Shown piece by piece: positions 35,307 through 44,868 of a stretch of DNA of 64,000 nt; position 1 is the first letter of the stretch, and each line of letters starts with the position of its first letter. Position numbers and translations under genes: made by a program. The notes below the pieces were generated by a model, which had not been told where the DNA came from, made no database searches, and saw only the letters and a list, made by a program, of their open reading frames with translations. Source of the stretch: Clostridium sp. K4410.MGS-306 (GTDB lineage Bacteria > Cyanobacteriota > Vampirovibrionia > Gastranaerophilales > Gastranaerophilaceae); contig LARD01000019.1 of NCBI GenBank assembly GCA_000980375.1, positions 1-64,000 on the forward strand, in the 5' to 3' direction.

Positions 35307-36434
35307 ATGACAAAAAAATTATTTATTATCACAGGCGAATTATCGGGCGATAAACATGCCTCTCTTGTTGTGAAAAATTTACTTGAAAACAGAAACGATA
35401 TTGAAATAGAAGCAATTGGCGGTGAAAACCTTAAAAAACTAGGAGTTAAGCTTTTTGTTGACCACTCAAAGGCTCATATGTCTGCAATGGGGCTTACGCC
35501 TAAAATTCTTTTTGATCACATAACACTCGGCAAAAGAGTTGTTGATTATTTAAAAAATGAATATAATCCGGATCTTGTCCTGCTTATTGATTATGGCGGG
35601 TTCAATCTTAATATTTCAAAATTTCTAAAAAAAGCCGGCATAAAAGTTTTTTATTATATTCCGCCTCAAATCTGGGCATCACGTAAATGGCGAATTAAAA
35701 CAGTAAAGAAAAATATCTCAAAGGTTATGACTATTTTTCCGTTTGAAAAAGAAATGTATGAAAAAGAAGGCATAGACGCACAGTTTGTCGGACATCCGCT
35801 CATTACGCAAATGCCGCCTTGTGTAAACCGTGATGAGGTGTTTGAAAAGTACGGACTTGATAAAAATAAGAAACTTATCTCTATTTTTCCGGGGAGCCGT
35901 ACATTTGAGCTGCACAATCTTATGAAAACTTTTCTTAAGTCCGCTGCACTTATTGCTCAAAAACGCGATGATGTTCAGTTTGTAATTGCACAGGCTGACA
36001 GCTTAAAAGACGATGTTTTCAAAAAATATCTCGGAAAAACAAACATAAAAGTTATAAAAAATGATAACTATTCACTATTGAGTGTGTCTGACGCTTTGAT
36101 GCTTGCTTCCGGTACAGTCGCGCTTGAGGCTGCATTGTACACAACTCCTATGATAATCAGCTACAAAGGGCCATGGATAGCATATTTGGTATACAGACTT
36201 GTAAGGTGTATAAACAGAGTTTGTCTGCCTAATATTATTATGGACAAAGATATTGTACCCGAGCTTTTACAAAAGGATTCCAATCCGCAGGTTATCTCAA
36301 CCGCTCTGCTAAAAATCTTAGAAGATAATGAATACAGACAAGCGATGAAAGACGACCTTTCCAAAGTAAAAGCAATATTATCCCGTCATGAAGCCGCAAA
36401 AGAAGTTGCACAGGTAATAAGCAGCGCATTGTAA
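35307..36434 (+). CDS. lpxB: Lipid-A-disaccharide synthase
   Basis: GT19 glycosyltransferase that joins UDP-diacylglucosamine to lipid X. ITGELSGDKHA at the N-terminus, IDYGGFNLNISKFLKK and YYIPPQIWASRKWR, FVGHPL, IFPGSRTFE and ASGTVALEAALY are all LpxB signatures. Full length. Directly downstream of lpxI; the chromate-transporter genes follow after 2 bases, so they may share the transcript. Confidence 0.94.
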   Translation: MTKKLFIITGELSGDKHASLVVKNLLENRNDIEIEAIGGENLKKLGVKLFVDHSKAHMSAMGLTPKILFDHITLGKRVVDYLKNEYNPDLVLLIDYGGFNLNISKFLKKAGIKVFYYIPPQIWASRKWRIKTVKKNISKVMTIFPFEKEMYEKEGIDAQFVGHPLITQMPPCVNRDEVFEKYGLDKNKKLISIFPGSRTFELHNLMKTFLKSAALIAQKRDDVQFVIAQADSLKDDVFKKYLGKTNIKVIKNDNYSLLSVSDALMLASGTVALEAALYTTPMIISYKGPWIAYLVYRLVRCINRVCLPNIIMDKDIVPELLQKDSNPQVISTALLKILEDNEYRQAMKDDLSKVKAILSRHEAAKEVAQVISSAL

Positions 36435-36436
36435 TT

Positions 36437-37033
36437 ATGAAAAAAATAAGTCTGATTAAATTATTTTGGATATTCTTTAAAATAGGCCTTGTTTTGTTTG
36501 GCGGAGGATACGCTATTTTGCCGTTTTTGCGCGCGGAAATGGTGGATAAAGAAAAAATCTGCACAATGGAAGAAATCACAAATTACTATGCATTGAGCCA
36601 GTGTTTTCCGGGACTTGTTGCAGGGAATGTTTCAATGTTTACAGGTTATAAAGCACGCGGTGTTATGGGTGCATTTGCCGCAGTATTCGGGGTTTGCCTT
36701 CCGGCTTATCTTGCTATAGTTATTGTGTTTTCTTTTTTGTCAGCCATAACAGGGTATCCTGTTATTCAAAATATTTTTGAAGTGCTCGATGTTGCCGTAT
36801 GTGTTCTGATTTTGTTAACCGTACTTGAGTTGTGGGAGTTTTCTGTATTTGATAAATTTACAACATTTATTTTTCTTGCGGCTTTGATTTGTTCAGTATT
36901 TAATGTTTCGCCGTTTCTTATTGTAATTGGTGCAGGCATGCTTGGTGTGTTCAGACATTTTGCATTCCCTAAAGATAAGGCACCGTGTGCTTGCTGCAGC
37001 TCAACACCTGTGCAGGAGGAAGAAAATGAATGA
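36437..37033 (+). CDS. Chromate transporter family protein, first half
   Basis: A CHR-type membrane protein. FKIGLVLFGGGYAILPFL with YALSQCFPGLVAGNVSMFTGY are CHR signatures. It is the short (single-domain) form, 198 residues, so it should pair with the next gene. The C-terminus has a Cys cluster (CACCSS) and acidic tail, which is unusual. The native substrate of such pairs is often not chromate. Confidence 0.85.
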   Translation: MKKISLIKLFWIFFKIGLVLFGGGYAILPFLRAEMVDKEKICTMEEITNYYALSQCFPGLVAGNVSMFTGYKARGVMGAFAAVFGVCLPAYLAIVIVFSFLSAITGYPVIQNIFEVLDVAVCVLILLTVLELWEFSVFDKFTTFIFLAALICSVFNVSPFLIVIGAGMLGVFRHFAFPKDKAPCACCSSTPVQEEENE

Positions 37034-37592
37034 TATTCTGATTCTTGCTTTTGAATACATGAAAATCGGTGCAGTTGCAATAGGCGGCGGGTACACGGTT
37101 ATTCCGTTTTTGTATTATCTTGTTGATAAATATAAATGGTTTGAGGTTGCGCAAATAACCCAGATGATTGCTGTTTCCAATCTTACTCCGGGCCCTATCG
37201 GAATTAATATGGCAACATTTGTCGGTGTAAAAGTCGGCGGTATCTTAGGTGCGGCTTTTGTAACTTTTGCTTTTATGGTTCCGTCTTTTATTATTGTGTG
37301 TTCTTTGTCAAAATTTTTGAAGAAAAATAAAGAAAACAAACTGATTAATAATATTATGTACGGACTCAGGCCGGCTGCTGTGGCTTTGATATCTGTTGCA
37401 GGGTTAAAAATAATGAACACAACCGTGTTCAATCTTACAAAATTTTTAAAAACTCATAATTTGTCTGATTTTATATCTCTCAAAGCTTTTATTTTGCTAA
37501 TGGCTTTTTGTGCAATGGGATTAAAACTCAAAAAGAACCCCATGATTTTGATTGTGGCAGCTATTGTGCTCGGACTTGTTATAAAGCTTTAA
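37026..37592 (+). CDS. Chromate transporter family protein, second half
   Basis: Second CHR domain: MKIGAVAIGGGYTVIPFLYYL and SNLTPGPIGINMATFVGVK. The ATG at 37026 overlaps the previous gene by 8 bases; the longer frame starting at 36927 is a reading-frame artefact. Together the two give the antiparallel pair seen in short-chain CHR transporters. Confidence 0.85.
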   Translation: MNDILILAFEYMKIGAVAIGGGYTVIPFLYYLVDKYKWFEVAQITQMIAVSNLTPGPIGINMATFVGVKVGGILGAAFVTFAFMVPSFIIVCSLSKFLKKNKENKLINNIMYGLRPAAVALISVAGLKIMNTTVFNLTKFLKTHNLSDFISLKAFILLMAFCAMGLKLKKNPMILIVAAIVLGLVIKL

Positions 37593-37613
37593 AAATGCTT
37601 TAATGTTTTTATT

Positions 37614-38342
37614 ATGAGCAACAAATTTATTCAAAGAATCATTAATTACATACTAGAACGTCGGAAAAAGAAGCTTGAACAAACAATGGAAAAGCTTAAA
37701 CCCCGCACCTATACAAATACAACAACAAAAACGCACATTAATGCATCAGAGACAATGACGCTTTCTTCGCAGACAGAAAAGATTCTTGAATCAATGGATG
37801 CAGAAGTTAAAAATATTGTTAAAGGTTGTCTTACAGACCCTGCTAAACTTCTTACTTTTGTTGAAGAACACGGTACACCTGTTTACAAAATAGCACATGC
37901 AGACAAACTGCTGGCTAAAATTAATGAAGAAGAAGGGTTTATTACTCCGTTAAAAGGTTTCAAAGCGTTTTATTTGAATTTTGTTACAGGATTTTTTGCA
38001 CAAAAAAAACTGCACCTGTCTTTTAAATCGAATGAAATGTTTGTCATGAGAGACGGTGAAATAAATATTTATTATATGCTTCACCAGTTTCATAAGTGGT
38101 ACGGTTTTAAGAAAAATTTACCCGGTTATGATGAGATGGCCCAGGATTTGTTTAAAGATAATCTTGATAATATGTCTGATTCTGACGTGAAAGAAATGAG
38201 CATAGAAGAAATACTTGCACTAAAAGAAGCGATAGCAAGAGATGCTCAAGCTGCAGAATTTGTTATACAGCTCGCGAAAGAAAGCACCGGCGCGAAAAAA
38301 GCCCTTGATAAAATGAAAAACGACGGCGGAGCCAGTATCTAA
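37614..38342 (+). CDS. Hypothetical protein, 242 aa
   Basis: Function not recognised. Basic, Lys-rich N-terminus (residues 1-35), then mostly helical; no signal peptide or membrane segment. Aromatic-rich middle (FYLNFVTGFFAQ to YYMLHQFHKWYGF, about 125-165) looks like a folded core. The C-terminus is helical and charged. No convincing Shine-Dalgarno before the ATG. Lies between the CHR pair and the autotransporter. Confidence 0.65.
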   Translation: MSNKFIQRIINYILERRKKKLEQTMEKLKPRTYTNTTTKTHINASETMTLSSQTEKILESMDAEVKNIVKGCLTDPAKLLTFVEEHGTPVYKIAHADKLLAKINEEEGFITPLKGFKAFYLNFVTGFFAQKKLHLSFKSNEMFVMRDGEINIYYMLHQFHKWYGFKKNLPGYDEMAQDLFKDNLDNMSDSDVKEMSIEEILALKEAIARDAQAAEFVIQLAKESTGAKKALDKMKNDGGASI

Positions 38343-38505
38343 AAGTATTACAAAATTGTGATGAATAAATGTAACGCCGAAAATAGTTACACTTTCTAAA
38401 CTATTCCATTATTTTTTTTTAGATGATATTATGGATAATAAAAAATTTGTGTCTGGCAAATTTTGTGTGGAATTATCAATTATTATCTAGAATTAGGAGA
38501 AAATA

Positions 38506-41500
38506 ATGAAGAAGAATTTAGCAAAACGCATGGTTATTGCCGCTTTGTTGACCACATGGATGGCATGTCCTTATACTGCGTTGGCGCAAGATTATGAAGG
38601 CGGAACAAACGCCAATGGTGGCGCTAAATATGTAAACAAAGGTGAAATCTTTGATGTTGAGGAAAATTCTTCTTTTACACATAACCAATCAACTGCTCAA
38701 AACTATGGCGGTGGAGCTATATATAATGATGGCGGTACTGTGAATATTGGAAACGGTACTTCTTTTGTAGAAAATTATTTAAACCAACCGGTAATAGATA
38801 CAACTGATAAAGATTATCGTTCTGCCGGAGGTGCTATTGCTTCTTGGAATGGCGGTTCTGTAAACATTGGCAATAATGTTTCTTTTATAAATAACGGCTT
38901 AAACTCCAATGGTCAGGCTGCCTGGGCATCAGGCGGTGCAATTTATGTTGACACTGATCAAGTCAATCTTTCTCAGCTGACTATAGGCGAAGGCGTTTCT
39001 TTTACCGGAAACCAGGCAGGGTCATTAGGCGGTGCTATTTATGTTGGTGATTCCAATACAAATATAACTTCTGCAACCTTTAACGGAAATAAAGCAGGAA
39101 CATGGGGCGGTGCTATTTTTGCAGGGCAATATTTTGGAATTTCCGGAAATAAAATCAATATTGACGGTGTTACTAAATTTTTAAACAATGAAGCAGGCAG
39201 CTATGGCGGAGCCATTGTTAGCCAATATACAAATTTAAATGTTGGAGATGGAACCAACCTTGTTACTTTTGATAACAATAAAGCGGGTATCGACGGCGGT
39301 GCAATACATATAAGTACAGATTCCGACCCTAGTTATAGTGCAAATTCAACTATAAAAAATTCAATTTTTACAAACAATCAAGCAACAACAGGCTCAGGCG
39401 GTGCTATTTTTAATCCCGGCTCTATGACAATAGAAAATGCTTCTTTTGGTCAGCTGGTATTGGATGATCAAAAAAATATTATAGGTGCTCAATCTGGTAA
39501 TATTGCGGGTCAAAACGGCGGTGCCATACATAACCAAGATGGCGGTTCCGTTACTTTTAACGGAGAAAATAATATTTTTGCTGGCAATACAGCAAATCAA
39601 GGTGGGGCTATAAGCAATTTTGGAGACGGCTCTACAGTAAATTTGGGTGATAATGCAATTTTTGCATATAACACAGCAAATTCTGTGGGGGGGGCTATTT
39701 CTACAGTTGATACCGGTTCAACAGGCAAAACTGTTATAGGTGATGATGCAATTTTTATAGGAAATAAAGCCGTTGCCGGACAGGGTGGTGCTGTTCACAA
39801 TCAGCGTGCAAATACAGAAATAGGTGATAACGCGAAGTTTTATAATAATACTGCTATAGGCTATGGCGGTGGTGCTATTTATCAGGATACTGATGGTGCA
39901 GCTGCATCTTTAACTATCGGAGCCAATGCAGAATTCTATAACAACAGCACAACATCTTCTCATGGTGGTGCTGTGATGAACTTTAATGCAGGAGATAACG
40001 CCTCTTTAATTATTGAAGAAGGTGCAAAATTTGTAAATAACTCTGCAGGTAAAACAGGCGGTGCTATTTCTAACTGGGGTGCAGAAACTACTGTTGGGGA
40101 AAATGCAGAATTTACTGCAAATACTTCTGAAGGCAACGGTGGTGCTATATACAATGCAAACTATGGCGGAAAAGATTCCGAAGTTAATATAAGCGGTAAC
40201 ACAATATTTAGCCAAAATATTTCAAAAGGTGACGGCGGTGCTATTTATAATGCCGGCAATATTAATTTAGATACTGCAGCAGGTGATATTACTTTTAAAG
40301 ATAATGAAGCAAATGGTATCAAAAATGACCTTTATTTGGCTAATGGATCAGAAACTACGATTACAGGCGATTCCCATAATGTTTCTATTGGCGGAGGTTT
40401 GGTTTCAGAAACAGGATCTGCATTAGATATTTCCGGTTCTTCTAACCTTACAATAGAAGAAGGTGCGGTTGCAGATATCTCCGGTTCTTTGACTTCTACC
40501 GGAGCAGGGCAAGTTGTCAATAACGGTGATGTTACAGTATCTGGGACATCAACTGCATCTATTACCAATAACGGAAGCCTAACAATTGCAAATGGCGGTT
40601 CTTATATAGCTAATGTAATCCAGGATAACAATGATTCTTCAATCACTGTCAACGACGGTGGTATATTTGGAACAAGCTCTACTTTGCAAGGCGGATCCTT
40701 AACTGTTAACGATGGTGGCAAAATTAATGGTTCTGTTGAGGTAACAGAGGCTGTTGAAGTCAATGTTGGCTCTGCTACGTTTGACCAAAACGGACTTTTA
40801 GTTGGCGGCGATAGCACTAATGGCTATATTACAGGGTCGTTTAACTTAAAAGATACAGAAATTACCTTAAAAGATGTTCTTACTGATGATTTGACGATAT
40901 CTGGTAACTCTCAAATTTTGACAGCTGATCCTGATGCAGTAAAAATAGGTGATGGAACATCTTCCAATACTTTAACCCTGTCAAACGGCAGTAATAACGC
41001 TGCTGCAGATAAAAACTTCGATGTAACAAATCCTGCAACTTTGAAGTTGTCACCGGATTCAGGAAAATCTATGACATTAAATAACAATGTAACAGGTACA
41101 GGTAATGTGCTTGTTGATGAAAAAGTTACACAAGTAGATAACCCTGAATATGATGCGGATGAAGCGGCTAACGATCCTAATTATAATGTTCCTGCTAAAA
41201 TAGACAAACACTGGGGTGTTGGAACTGTAAATGTTGCTTCTGACAACAGCGGTTTCAGCGGCAATTATCTGCAAAAATTAGGTACAGTGATTGCACAGGC
41301 CGGCTCAAAATTCTTTGGCGGAACTAATACAGTACAAGGCGGAACGCTCGTTTTACAAAACGGTGCTGACCTTAGCTCTGATGTTAATGTAACTGCAAGA
41401 GACCCTCAGGCAGATGCAAATATTTATCCTGAATACGGTACAGTTGATATCTACAACGCAATAAATGGTACTGTTGGAGAAGACGGTATTAACAGAATCT

Positions 41501-43794
41501 CTGCAGATTCTATTGCCAACGGCAACAACGCGGTAATAGATTATATTAACTCTGATGATTCAACAAACAAAGTCAATATAACGGCAGGCGGCCTCGGGTT
41601 GTTTAATGGTACCAGAGTTGAAGGCGACTTGACTTTAAATAAAGACTCTGGTGTTAGAGATTTGACTTTTGGAAACGGTTCAGGTTCTGAAGCTGACAGT
41701 ATTATACTTAACGAAGCAACAAAGCTTACTTATGCAGACAATGCTTATATAAAAGATAATTCTACAGTTTCAGTAGGCGCTAACGCATCCTTAAACTTTG
41801 AAAATCAAACAACAGATATTACATACAATCCTGTAATCTCTTCAACAGCTGATACAGCTTCCATAAACAAATCAGGTGCCGGCTCTACAACAATTGCCTC
41901 CACAATGGAAAACTATCACGGCAAAGTAAATGTTACAGGCGGTGTTTTAAACTTGGCTTCATCAGGAGATAAGTTATTAAACAATGTAACAATCAACAAT
42001 GCTGTGATGAATGTTACCGGCGGACTTGGTGTAGAAAATGAGGCAGCAACTGATGGCAAGCTATCTGTAACAAACGGAGCTTTGGCTGTTGAAAAATTTG
42101 TAGAAACCAATGATAACCTGACTGTTACAGGCTCTAACATGACAGTTGGTGATTATCTTGCGGTAGGCGGAGATTCTGTATTAAAAGATTCTGTTGTAAC
42201 AATTACTAACGAATATGAGTCTTTGGGTAGTGTAATAATAGACAATACAGTATTAACAGTAGGCGGTGAAGCTGACCTTGAAGATACTACAATAAAAGGT
42301 GACAACTCGGTTGCTACATTTGGAAAAGATTCCTACTTTGCAAGCCTGACAGTTACCGATAAATCTACAATAAATACTCTCGGCAATGTTGAGGTTGGTA
42401 ATACCTTAACAATAGGTACTCAAGGCAGTGCAACAAGCAGCCCGACAATCAATATGCAGTCAGGTGCTATTAACACAATCACAGCAAATGATGTAATTAT
42501 TAACAGCGCATCAAATATTCTGTTTGATGTTGATCCCAGATCAAAAGAAACAGATAAGATTATTGCAAATAACTTAATTACAAATAACGGCAGCCCTGAT
42601 CCTTATCAGATGTTAATTGGCGGTATCAACTTTACTACATCTCCAATTGACAGAAATGTACAATTTGATATTTCAAATGTTTTAACTGATTCACAAGGCG
42701 GTCACGGAAATTGGATTGCCTTGCCGGATGGAGGTGTAATCGCTAACAGCGCAATGGGTCAATACCATATTACAGCTTCTTCAGCAGGTTCTCCAATTCT
42801 TAATGCTGCTTTACTCAACTTGAACCCTCAACAATACAGAGGTCAGGTTGCTACAATTGCTTCTTGGCAAAACCAATTGATAGTTAACAATCTGTTATTT
42901 GACCATATGAATCTTGTTACAAGACAACTTATGGATGAAGAAAGAACTGCAAACAAATATGCAGCGGCAATACCATTTATTGATAACTATCAGTACAGTA
43001 TAAAAGACGGTACGCTCTGGTATAAAGCTTATGGTGCATTTGAAACTCTATCTATGACAAAAGGTTTGAATGTTGGAAATAACGCATACGGTTCTTTAAT
43101 CGGTGCTGACTTCCCGCTTATAAACCTTAAAAAAGGATGGAAATTAGTACCTACAGCTTATATCGCTTACAATGGCGGCCACCAGCACTTTAACGGTGTA
43201 AGTATGTATCAAAACGGCGCTCAGCTCGGTTTGATGGGTACTGCTTACAAAGGTGACTTTATGACATCATTGTTGGCATACGGCGGTGGTTATGCTAATG
43301 ATATGTCCATCAGAGGACAGTATGGCAGCGGCAATGACAACACAGGAAACTGGTTTGCAGGTGTTGCTTCTAAAACTGCTTATAACATCAGATTACCGCA
43401 TGACTTCATTATCCAGCCGGCATTTATGGCTGCATACAATGCTTTTGGCCAGCAGAACTGGGGTTCAAACTTCGGTACTATGAGTATGAGCTCAGGTATG
43501 CTCAACGGATTGAACGTTGCTCCCGGTTTGAACTTCATATGGCAGAAAAAGACTTTCAGCATTTATGCAACAACCCAGCTTGTTTACAATGTAATGGGCG
43601 GTGTTGATGGTAAAGCCGGAAATATCGATTTAGGATACGTAAGAATGCGTCACTGCTATTTTGAATATGGCCTTGGTGTAATGAAAAAATTCAAAGACAC
43701 CTTCTCCGGCTATCTGCAATTTACAATTAGAAACGGCGGCAGAACCGGTATTGGATTCTCCGGCGGTCTGAATTGGAAAGTTGGCAAAGAATAA
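38506..43794 (+). CDS. Pmp-like autotransporter adhesin, 1762 aa
   Basis: Signal peptide residues 1-27. Residues about 69-580 carry some 17 GGA(I/V) motifs, each followed by strand-forming and F-x-N-type segments, the pattern of Chlamydia polymorphic membrane proteins. Then come Gly/Asn/Thr-rich beta-helix segments (580-1380). The last 300 residues look like an outer-membrane autotransporter barrel (WYKAYGAFETL to GGLNWKVGKE), though the end lacks the usual terminal Phe. It is likely a surface adhesin. A G8 tract lies at 39687-39694. AGGAG ribosome site. Confidence 0.85.
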   Translation: MKKNLAKRMVIAALLTTWMACPYTALAQDYEGGTNANGGAKYVNKGEIFDVEENSSFTHNQSTAQNYGGGAIYNDGGTVNIGNGTSFVENYLNQPVIDTTDKDYRSAGGAIASWNGGSVNIGNNVSFINNGLNSNGQAAWASGGAIYVDTDQVNLSQLTIGEGVSFTGNQAGSLGGAIYVGDSNTNITSATFNGNKAGTWGGAIFAGQYFGISGNKINIDGVTKFLNNEAGSYGGAIVSQYTNLNVGDGTNLVTFDNNKAGIDGGAIHISTDSDPSYSANSTIKNSIFTNNQATTGSGGAIFNPGSMTIENASFGQLVLDDQKNIIGAQSGNIAGQNGGAIHNQDGGSVTFNGENNIFAGNTANQGGAISNFGDGSTVNLGDNAIFAYNTANSVGGAISTVDTGSTGKTVIGDDAIFIGNKAVAGQGGAVHNQRANTEIGDNAKFYNNTAIGYGGGAIYQDTDGAAASLTIGANAEFYNNSTTSSHGGAVMNFNAGDNASLIIEEGAKFVNNSAGKTGGAISNWGAETTVGENAEFTANTSEGNGGAIYNANYGGKDSEVNISGNTIFSQNISKGDGGAIYNAGNINLDTAAGDITFKDNEANGIKNDLYLANGSETTITGDSHNVSIGGGLVSETGSALDISGSSNLTIEEGAVADISGSLTSTGAGQVVNNGDVTVSGTSTASITNNGSLTIANGGSYIANVIQDNNDSSITVNDGGIFGTSSTLQGGSLTVNDGGKINGSVEVTEAVEVNVGSATFDQNGLLVGGDSTNGYITGSFNLKDTEITLKDVLTDDLTISGNSQILTADPDAVKIGDGTSSNTLTLSNGSNNAAADKNFDVTNPATLKLSPDSGKSMTLNNNVTGTGNVLVDEKVTQVDNPEYDADEAANDPNYNVPAKIDKHWGVGTVNVASDNSGFSGNYLQKLGTVIAQAGSKFFGGTNTVQGGTLVLQNGADLSSDVNVTARDPQADANIYPEYGTVDIYNAINGTVGEDGINRISADSIANGNNAVIDYINSDDSTNKVNITAGGLGLFNGTRVEGDLTLNKDSGVRDLTFGNGSGSEADSIILNEATKLTYADNAYIKDNSTVSVGANASLNFENQTTDITYNPVISSTADTASINKSGAGSTTIASTMENYHGKVNVTGGVLNLASSGDKLLNNVTINNAVMNVTGGLGVENEAATDGKLSVTNGALAVEKFVETNDNLTVTGSNMTVGDYLAVGGDSVLKDSVVTITNEYESLGSVIIDNTVLTVGGEADLEDTTIKGDNSVATFGKDSYFASLTVTDKSTINTLGNVEVGNTLTIGTQGSATSSPTINMQSGAINTITANDVIINSASNILFDVDPRSKETDKIIANNLITNNGSPDPYQMLIGGINFTTSPIDRNVQFDISNVLTDSQGGHGNWIALPDGGVIANSAMGQYHITASSAGSPILNAALLNLNPQQYRGQVATIASWQNQLIVNNLLFDHMNLVTRQLMDEERTANKYAAAIPFIDNYQYSIKDGTLWYKAYGAFETLSMTKGLNVGNNAYGSLIGADFPLINLKKGWKLVPTAYIAYNGGHQHFNGVSMYQNGAQLGLMGTAYKGDFMTSLLAYGGGYANDMSIRGQYGSGNDNTGNWFAGVASKTAYNIRLPHDFIIQPAFMAAYNAFGQQNWGSNFGTMSMSSGMLNGLNVAPGLNFIWQKKTFSIYATTQLVYNVMGGVDGKAGNIDLGYVRMRHCYFEYGLGVMKKFKDTFSGYLQFTIRNGGRTGIGFSGGLNWKVGKE
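38710..40250 (+). repeat. GGA(I/V) repeat region of the autotransporter
   Basis: About 17 copies of a GGAI or GGAV motif, mostly coded as GGCGGTGC-type DNA, spaced 20-45 residues apart. It is the passenger's beta-helix part. DNA-level similarity among copies gives scope for recombination. Confidence 0.75.
39687..39694 (+). repeat. G8 homopolymer in the autotransporter
   Basis: Eight Gs in the codons for V-G-G (GTG GGG GGG). Other GGAI motifs in the gene use GGC/GGT codons, so the tract is unlike its surroundings. Slippage here would shift the frame. Confidence 0.8.
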
Positions 43795-43809
43795 TTTTTC
43801 TGATTTATA

Positions 43810-43840
43810 AAAAGCCTCCTGATTTTCAGGGGGCTTTTTT
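43810..43840 (+). terminator. Autotransporter terminator
   Basis: A 12-bp stem with one G-T pair (AAAAGCCTCCTG with CAGGGGGCTTTT), a 5-base loop and a T tail, 15 bases after the stop. Confidence 0.85.
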
Positions 43841-43849
43841 AAAAAATTT

Positions 43850-43878
43850 TTGACAATGCCTTTTGTCTAAAATACAAT
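43850..43878 (+). promoter_or_regulatory. Promoter of the rpmF-fab block
   Basis: TTGACA (43850-43855), exact 17-bp spacer, TACAAT (43873-43878). It is the strongest consensus match in the window, placed 9 bases before the DUF177 ATG (43888). With the start point near 43885, the mRNA leader is only a few bases long. Confidence 0.75.
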
Positions 43879-43887
43879 AAAAAAACC

Positions 43888-44403
43888 ATGAAGATTTCTA
43901 TAGATGATATAAAAAACGCTAAAGACCAGTCACTTAAAATTTGTTTTGACAATACCGTAAAAGACCTTTCAACCGAAGGTGCTGTTGTTGCCGAGCTGGT
44001 TTTAAAAGCATATGGAAAATATATAAATGTGCAAGGAACAATTGTTGCAAATGTTAAGCTGGTTTGCGACAGATGTTTAAAAGATTTTGTAAAAAAAATG
44101 AAAGTTGATGTGGACGAAACTTATTTGCTCGGGCATCTTATAGCTAATGAAGACGCGCATTCCGGGCAAGAGCTTGAGCTGAAAGACGGCGATTTTGTCA
44201 CAGAGTTAACAGGGACTGACGAAGTTGATATTGATGATTTAATTTATCAATCTGTAACATTAAACATTCCAAATCCGTGTGTTTGTGATATAAATTGTAA
44301 TGGAGATGCTGAAATGGAAAAATATATGAAAAAAGAAATTTCAGATCCTCGTTTGGAAGTTTTTAAAAATTTAAAGATTAATAAACTAGAAGAAGGAAAA
44401 TAA
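43888..44403 (+). CDS. yceD: DUF177/YceD-family protein
   Basis: 171 residues. VCDRCLKDF (C-x2-C) and C-terminal CVCDINCNG give four Cys for a metal site; DEVDIDDLIYQSVTLNIP is the family core. DUF177 genes are nearly always upstream of rpmF and are linked to large-subunit rRNA and ribosome maturation. Followed by rpmF after 2 bases. Confidence 0.88.
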   Translation: MKISIDDIKNAKDQSLKICFDNTVKDLSTEGAVVAELVLKAYGKYINVQGTIVANVKLVCDRCLKDFVKKMKVDVDETYLLGHLIANEDAHSGQELELKDGDFVTELTGTDEVDIDDLIYQSVTLNIPNPCVCDINCNGDAEMEKYMKKEISDPRLEVFKNLKINKLEEGK

Positions 44404-44405
44404 CA

Positions 44406-44774
44406 ATGGCAGTACCAAAGAAAAGAACAGGTGCATCAGCACAAGGACACAGAAGATCAAACTGGAAAGCAACAGTTCCCGAAACTACAACTTGCCCAAA
44501 TTGCGGCGAATTAGTTTTGACTCACACTGTTTGCACAGCTTGCGGTCAATATAAAGGTAAAGTAGTTTCAAGAAAAGCAGAAGGCTTTGTTGAAGAAGTT
44601 AAAGAAGAAGCAAAAAAAGCTCCTAAGGCTAAAAAAGCTCCTGCAAAAAAAGCTAAAAAAGAAGAAGCAGTTGTTGAAGAAGTAAAAGTTGAAGAAACAA
44701 CTGAAGAAGTTAAAACTGAAGTTGAAGCAGAAGCTCCTGCTCAAGAAGCTGAAGAAAAATCTTCTGAAGAATAA
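44406..44774 (+). CDS. rpmF: Ribosomal protein L32 with long C-terminal extension
   Basis: Residues 1-55 are a normal L32 (AVPKKRTGASAQGHRRSNWK, zinc ribbon CPNCGE and CTACGQ). The protein is 122 residues, about twice the usual 57-60. The extra 65 residues are a Lys/Ala-rich then Glu/Val-rich low-complexity tail (KAPAKKAKKEE, VEEVKVEE). Part of the ribosome large subunit; the tail would be exposed. In operon with DUF177 and plsX. Confidence 0.92.
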   Translation: MAVPKKRTGASAQGHRRSNWKATVPETTTCPNCGELVLTHTVCTACGQYKGKVVSRKAEGFVEEVKEEAKKAPKAKKAPAKKAKKEEAVVEEVKVEETTEEVKTEVEAEAPAQEAEEKSSEE

Positions 44775-44783
44775 GAATTTATA

Positions 44784-44812
44784 ATGCGCCGGTTACTCTT
44801 AAATCGGCGCAT
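44784..44812 (+). other. Hairpin between rpmF and plsX
   Basis: An 8-bp GC-rich stem (ATGCGCCG with CGGCGCAT), no T tract downstream. Could lower readthrough to plsX or act as a processing site rather than a full terminator. Confidence 0.45.
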
Positions 44813-44868
44813 AAAATAAATTAACCCCGTGTTTGGATTTAAAGTTTATAAGGGAGAAGAGTTTTAGT

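Noticed and set aside
38506..40300. Repeat-rich stretch considered as a CRISPR or satellite array
   Set aside because: Spacing is irregular and the repeats are protein-coding GGAI motifs in one long frame.
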